Below, piece by piece: positions 63,496 through 64,000 of a DNA stretch of 64,000 nt (positions are counted from its first letter, which is position 1; each line of letters opens with the position of its first letter). The notes beneath the pieces were generated by a model that was not told the DNA's origin, ran no database searches, and was given only the letters and a program-made list of their open reading frames with translations. The DNA comes from Bradyrhizobium sp. CCGUVB4N (GTDB lineage: Bacteria; Pseudomonadota; Alphaproteobacteria; Rhizobiales; Xanthobacteraceae). The DNA lies in NCBI RefSeq assembly GCF_024199945.1, contig NZ_JANADP010000001.1, positions 6,386,001-6,450,000 on the forward strand, given 5' to 3'. A program made the position numbers and the translations under genes.

Positions 63496-64000
63496 TGGAT
63501 TACGCAGCCCGCGTCGCCCAGGCCGACACCTATCCGAAAATGCTCCGGCTCAACGCCAAGGAGCACGGCAACGAGATCGCGCTGCGCGAAAAGGATCTCG
63601 GCCTCTGGCGCCCCTTCACCTGGACCGATTACCAGACCCGCGTGCGCCACTTCGCGCTAGGCCTGGTCGAACTGGGCCTTGGCCGCGGCGATGTCATCGG
63701 CATCATCGGGGATAACCGTCCGGACTGGGTTGCGGCGGAAGTGGCGGCGCATGCGATCGGCGGATTGAGCCTCGGGCTCTATCGCGATGTGCTCGATGAA
63801 GAGGCCTTGTATCTCCTCAACTATGGCGAAGCGCAGCTCGTCTTCGCCGAGGACGAGGAGCAGGTCGACAAGCTGCTGGCGCTGGCCGAGCGCGTGCCGC
63901 GGCTCAAGCACATCATCTATTCCGACCCGCGCGGGATGCGGAAATATGACGACCCGCGCCTGATGTCGGCAGAAAAATTCGCCGAGCTCGGCCGTGCCCG
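63492..64000 (+). CDS. AMP-dependent acyl-CoA synthetase/ligase (truncated by window edge)
   Basis: The first 169 residues of an adenylate-forming enzyme that activates a carboxylic acid to its CoA ester. The visible N-terminal domain has MLRLNAKEHGNEIALREKDL, FTWTDYQTRVRHFALGLVEL, IIGDNRPDWVAAEVAAHAIG and LGLYRDVLDEEALYLLNYGE, typical of long-chain/aryl fatty acid-CoA ligases. The AMP-binding signature lies beyond the window. The start ATG overlaps the ABC ATPase stop (ATGA). In Bradyrhizobium and Rhodopseudomonas such a ligase commonly sits within a liv-type ABC operon for uptake and activation of organic acids. Confidence 0.87.
   Translation, partial: MMDYAARVAQADTYPKMLRLNAKEHGNEIALREKDLGLWRPFTWTDYQTRVRHFALGLVELGLGRGDVIGIIGDNRPDWVAAEVAAHAIGGLSLGLYRDVLDEEALYLLNYGEAQLVFAEDEEQVDKLLALAERVPRLKHIIYSDPRGMRKYDDPRLMSAEKFAELGRA

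Overview
The window looks like chromosomal DNA of a Bradyrhizobium-type alphaproteobacterium (order Hyphomicrobiales). This rests on very high GC, strongly GC-biased third codon positions, extragenic palindromes of the kind common in Bradyrhizobiaceae (29382-29438, 61566-61664), a branched-chain amino acid type (liv) ABC operon, a metK/ahcY pair, and a molybdenum storage protein pair. No rRNA, tRNA, CRISPR array or intact insertion sequence was recognised. The species call is inference.

Layout. 0-3.2 kb: the end of a galE-like epimerase, an MsbA-type ABC exporter and an FAH-family hydrolase. 3.3-5.5 kb: a SnoaL-like gene divergent from mosB-mosA (molybdenum storage protein). 5.6-11.8 kb: an LpxO-like lipid hydroxylase, a 57-residue conserved-looking small gene, a LysR regulator divergent from an SDR/tautomerase/MFS operon, and a Baeyer-Villiger-type monooxygenase. 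11.9-16.1 kb: the S-adenosylmethionine cycle genes ahcY and metK, preceded by a gene fusing an HTH-like region to a methyltransferase. 16.3-19.2 kb: two exported TPR proteases, one retropepsin-like and one caspase-like. 19.2-24.85 kb: a decayed accessory stretch with a DUF2939-like gene, a Wzz-like gene and the remnant of an O-antigen ligase. 24.85-30.9 kb: a livJHMGF operon ending in a MetE-like methyltransferase.

31.4-54.1 kb is a surface-polysaccharide (probably O-antigen) locus. Its core is a tightly packed 12-gene operon (34987-46940) in which most neighbours overlap by 4 bases. It starts with CDP-glucose synthesis (rfbF, rfbG) and then encodes an HpcH/HpaI-type aldolase, an SDR, a 3-dehydroquinate-synthase-like cyclase, an extended SDR and an acetolactate-synthase-like ThDP enzyme. 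GtrA, a methyltransferase, a GtrB-like glycosyltransferase, a GT87-like membrane glycosyltransferase and a Wzz-like protein follow. An FGGY sugar kinase and a Nudix hydrolase are transcribed divergently. Two carbon-carbon bond-forming enzymes plus a carbocycle-forming enzyme, all behind CDP-4-keto-6-deoxyglucose formation, suggest a pathway to an unusual branched or carbocyclic sugar. Bradyrhizose, the inositol-fused C10 sugar known from some Bradyrhizobium O-antigens, is the most attractive candidate product. That assignment is inference.

54.1-64 kb: purU, hemD-like, a peroxiredoxin-like gene, a 1107-residue zinc-ribbon/adenylate cyclase/AAA/TPR protein, an MFS exporter, a Crp/Fnr regulator, and the start of another liv-type ABC operon coupled to an acyl-CoA ligase that runs off the window.
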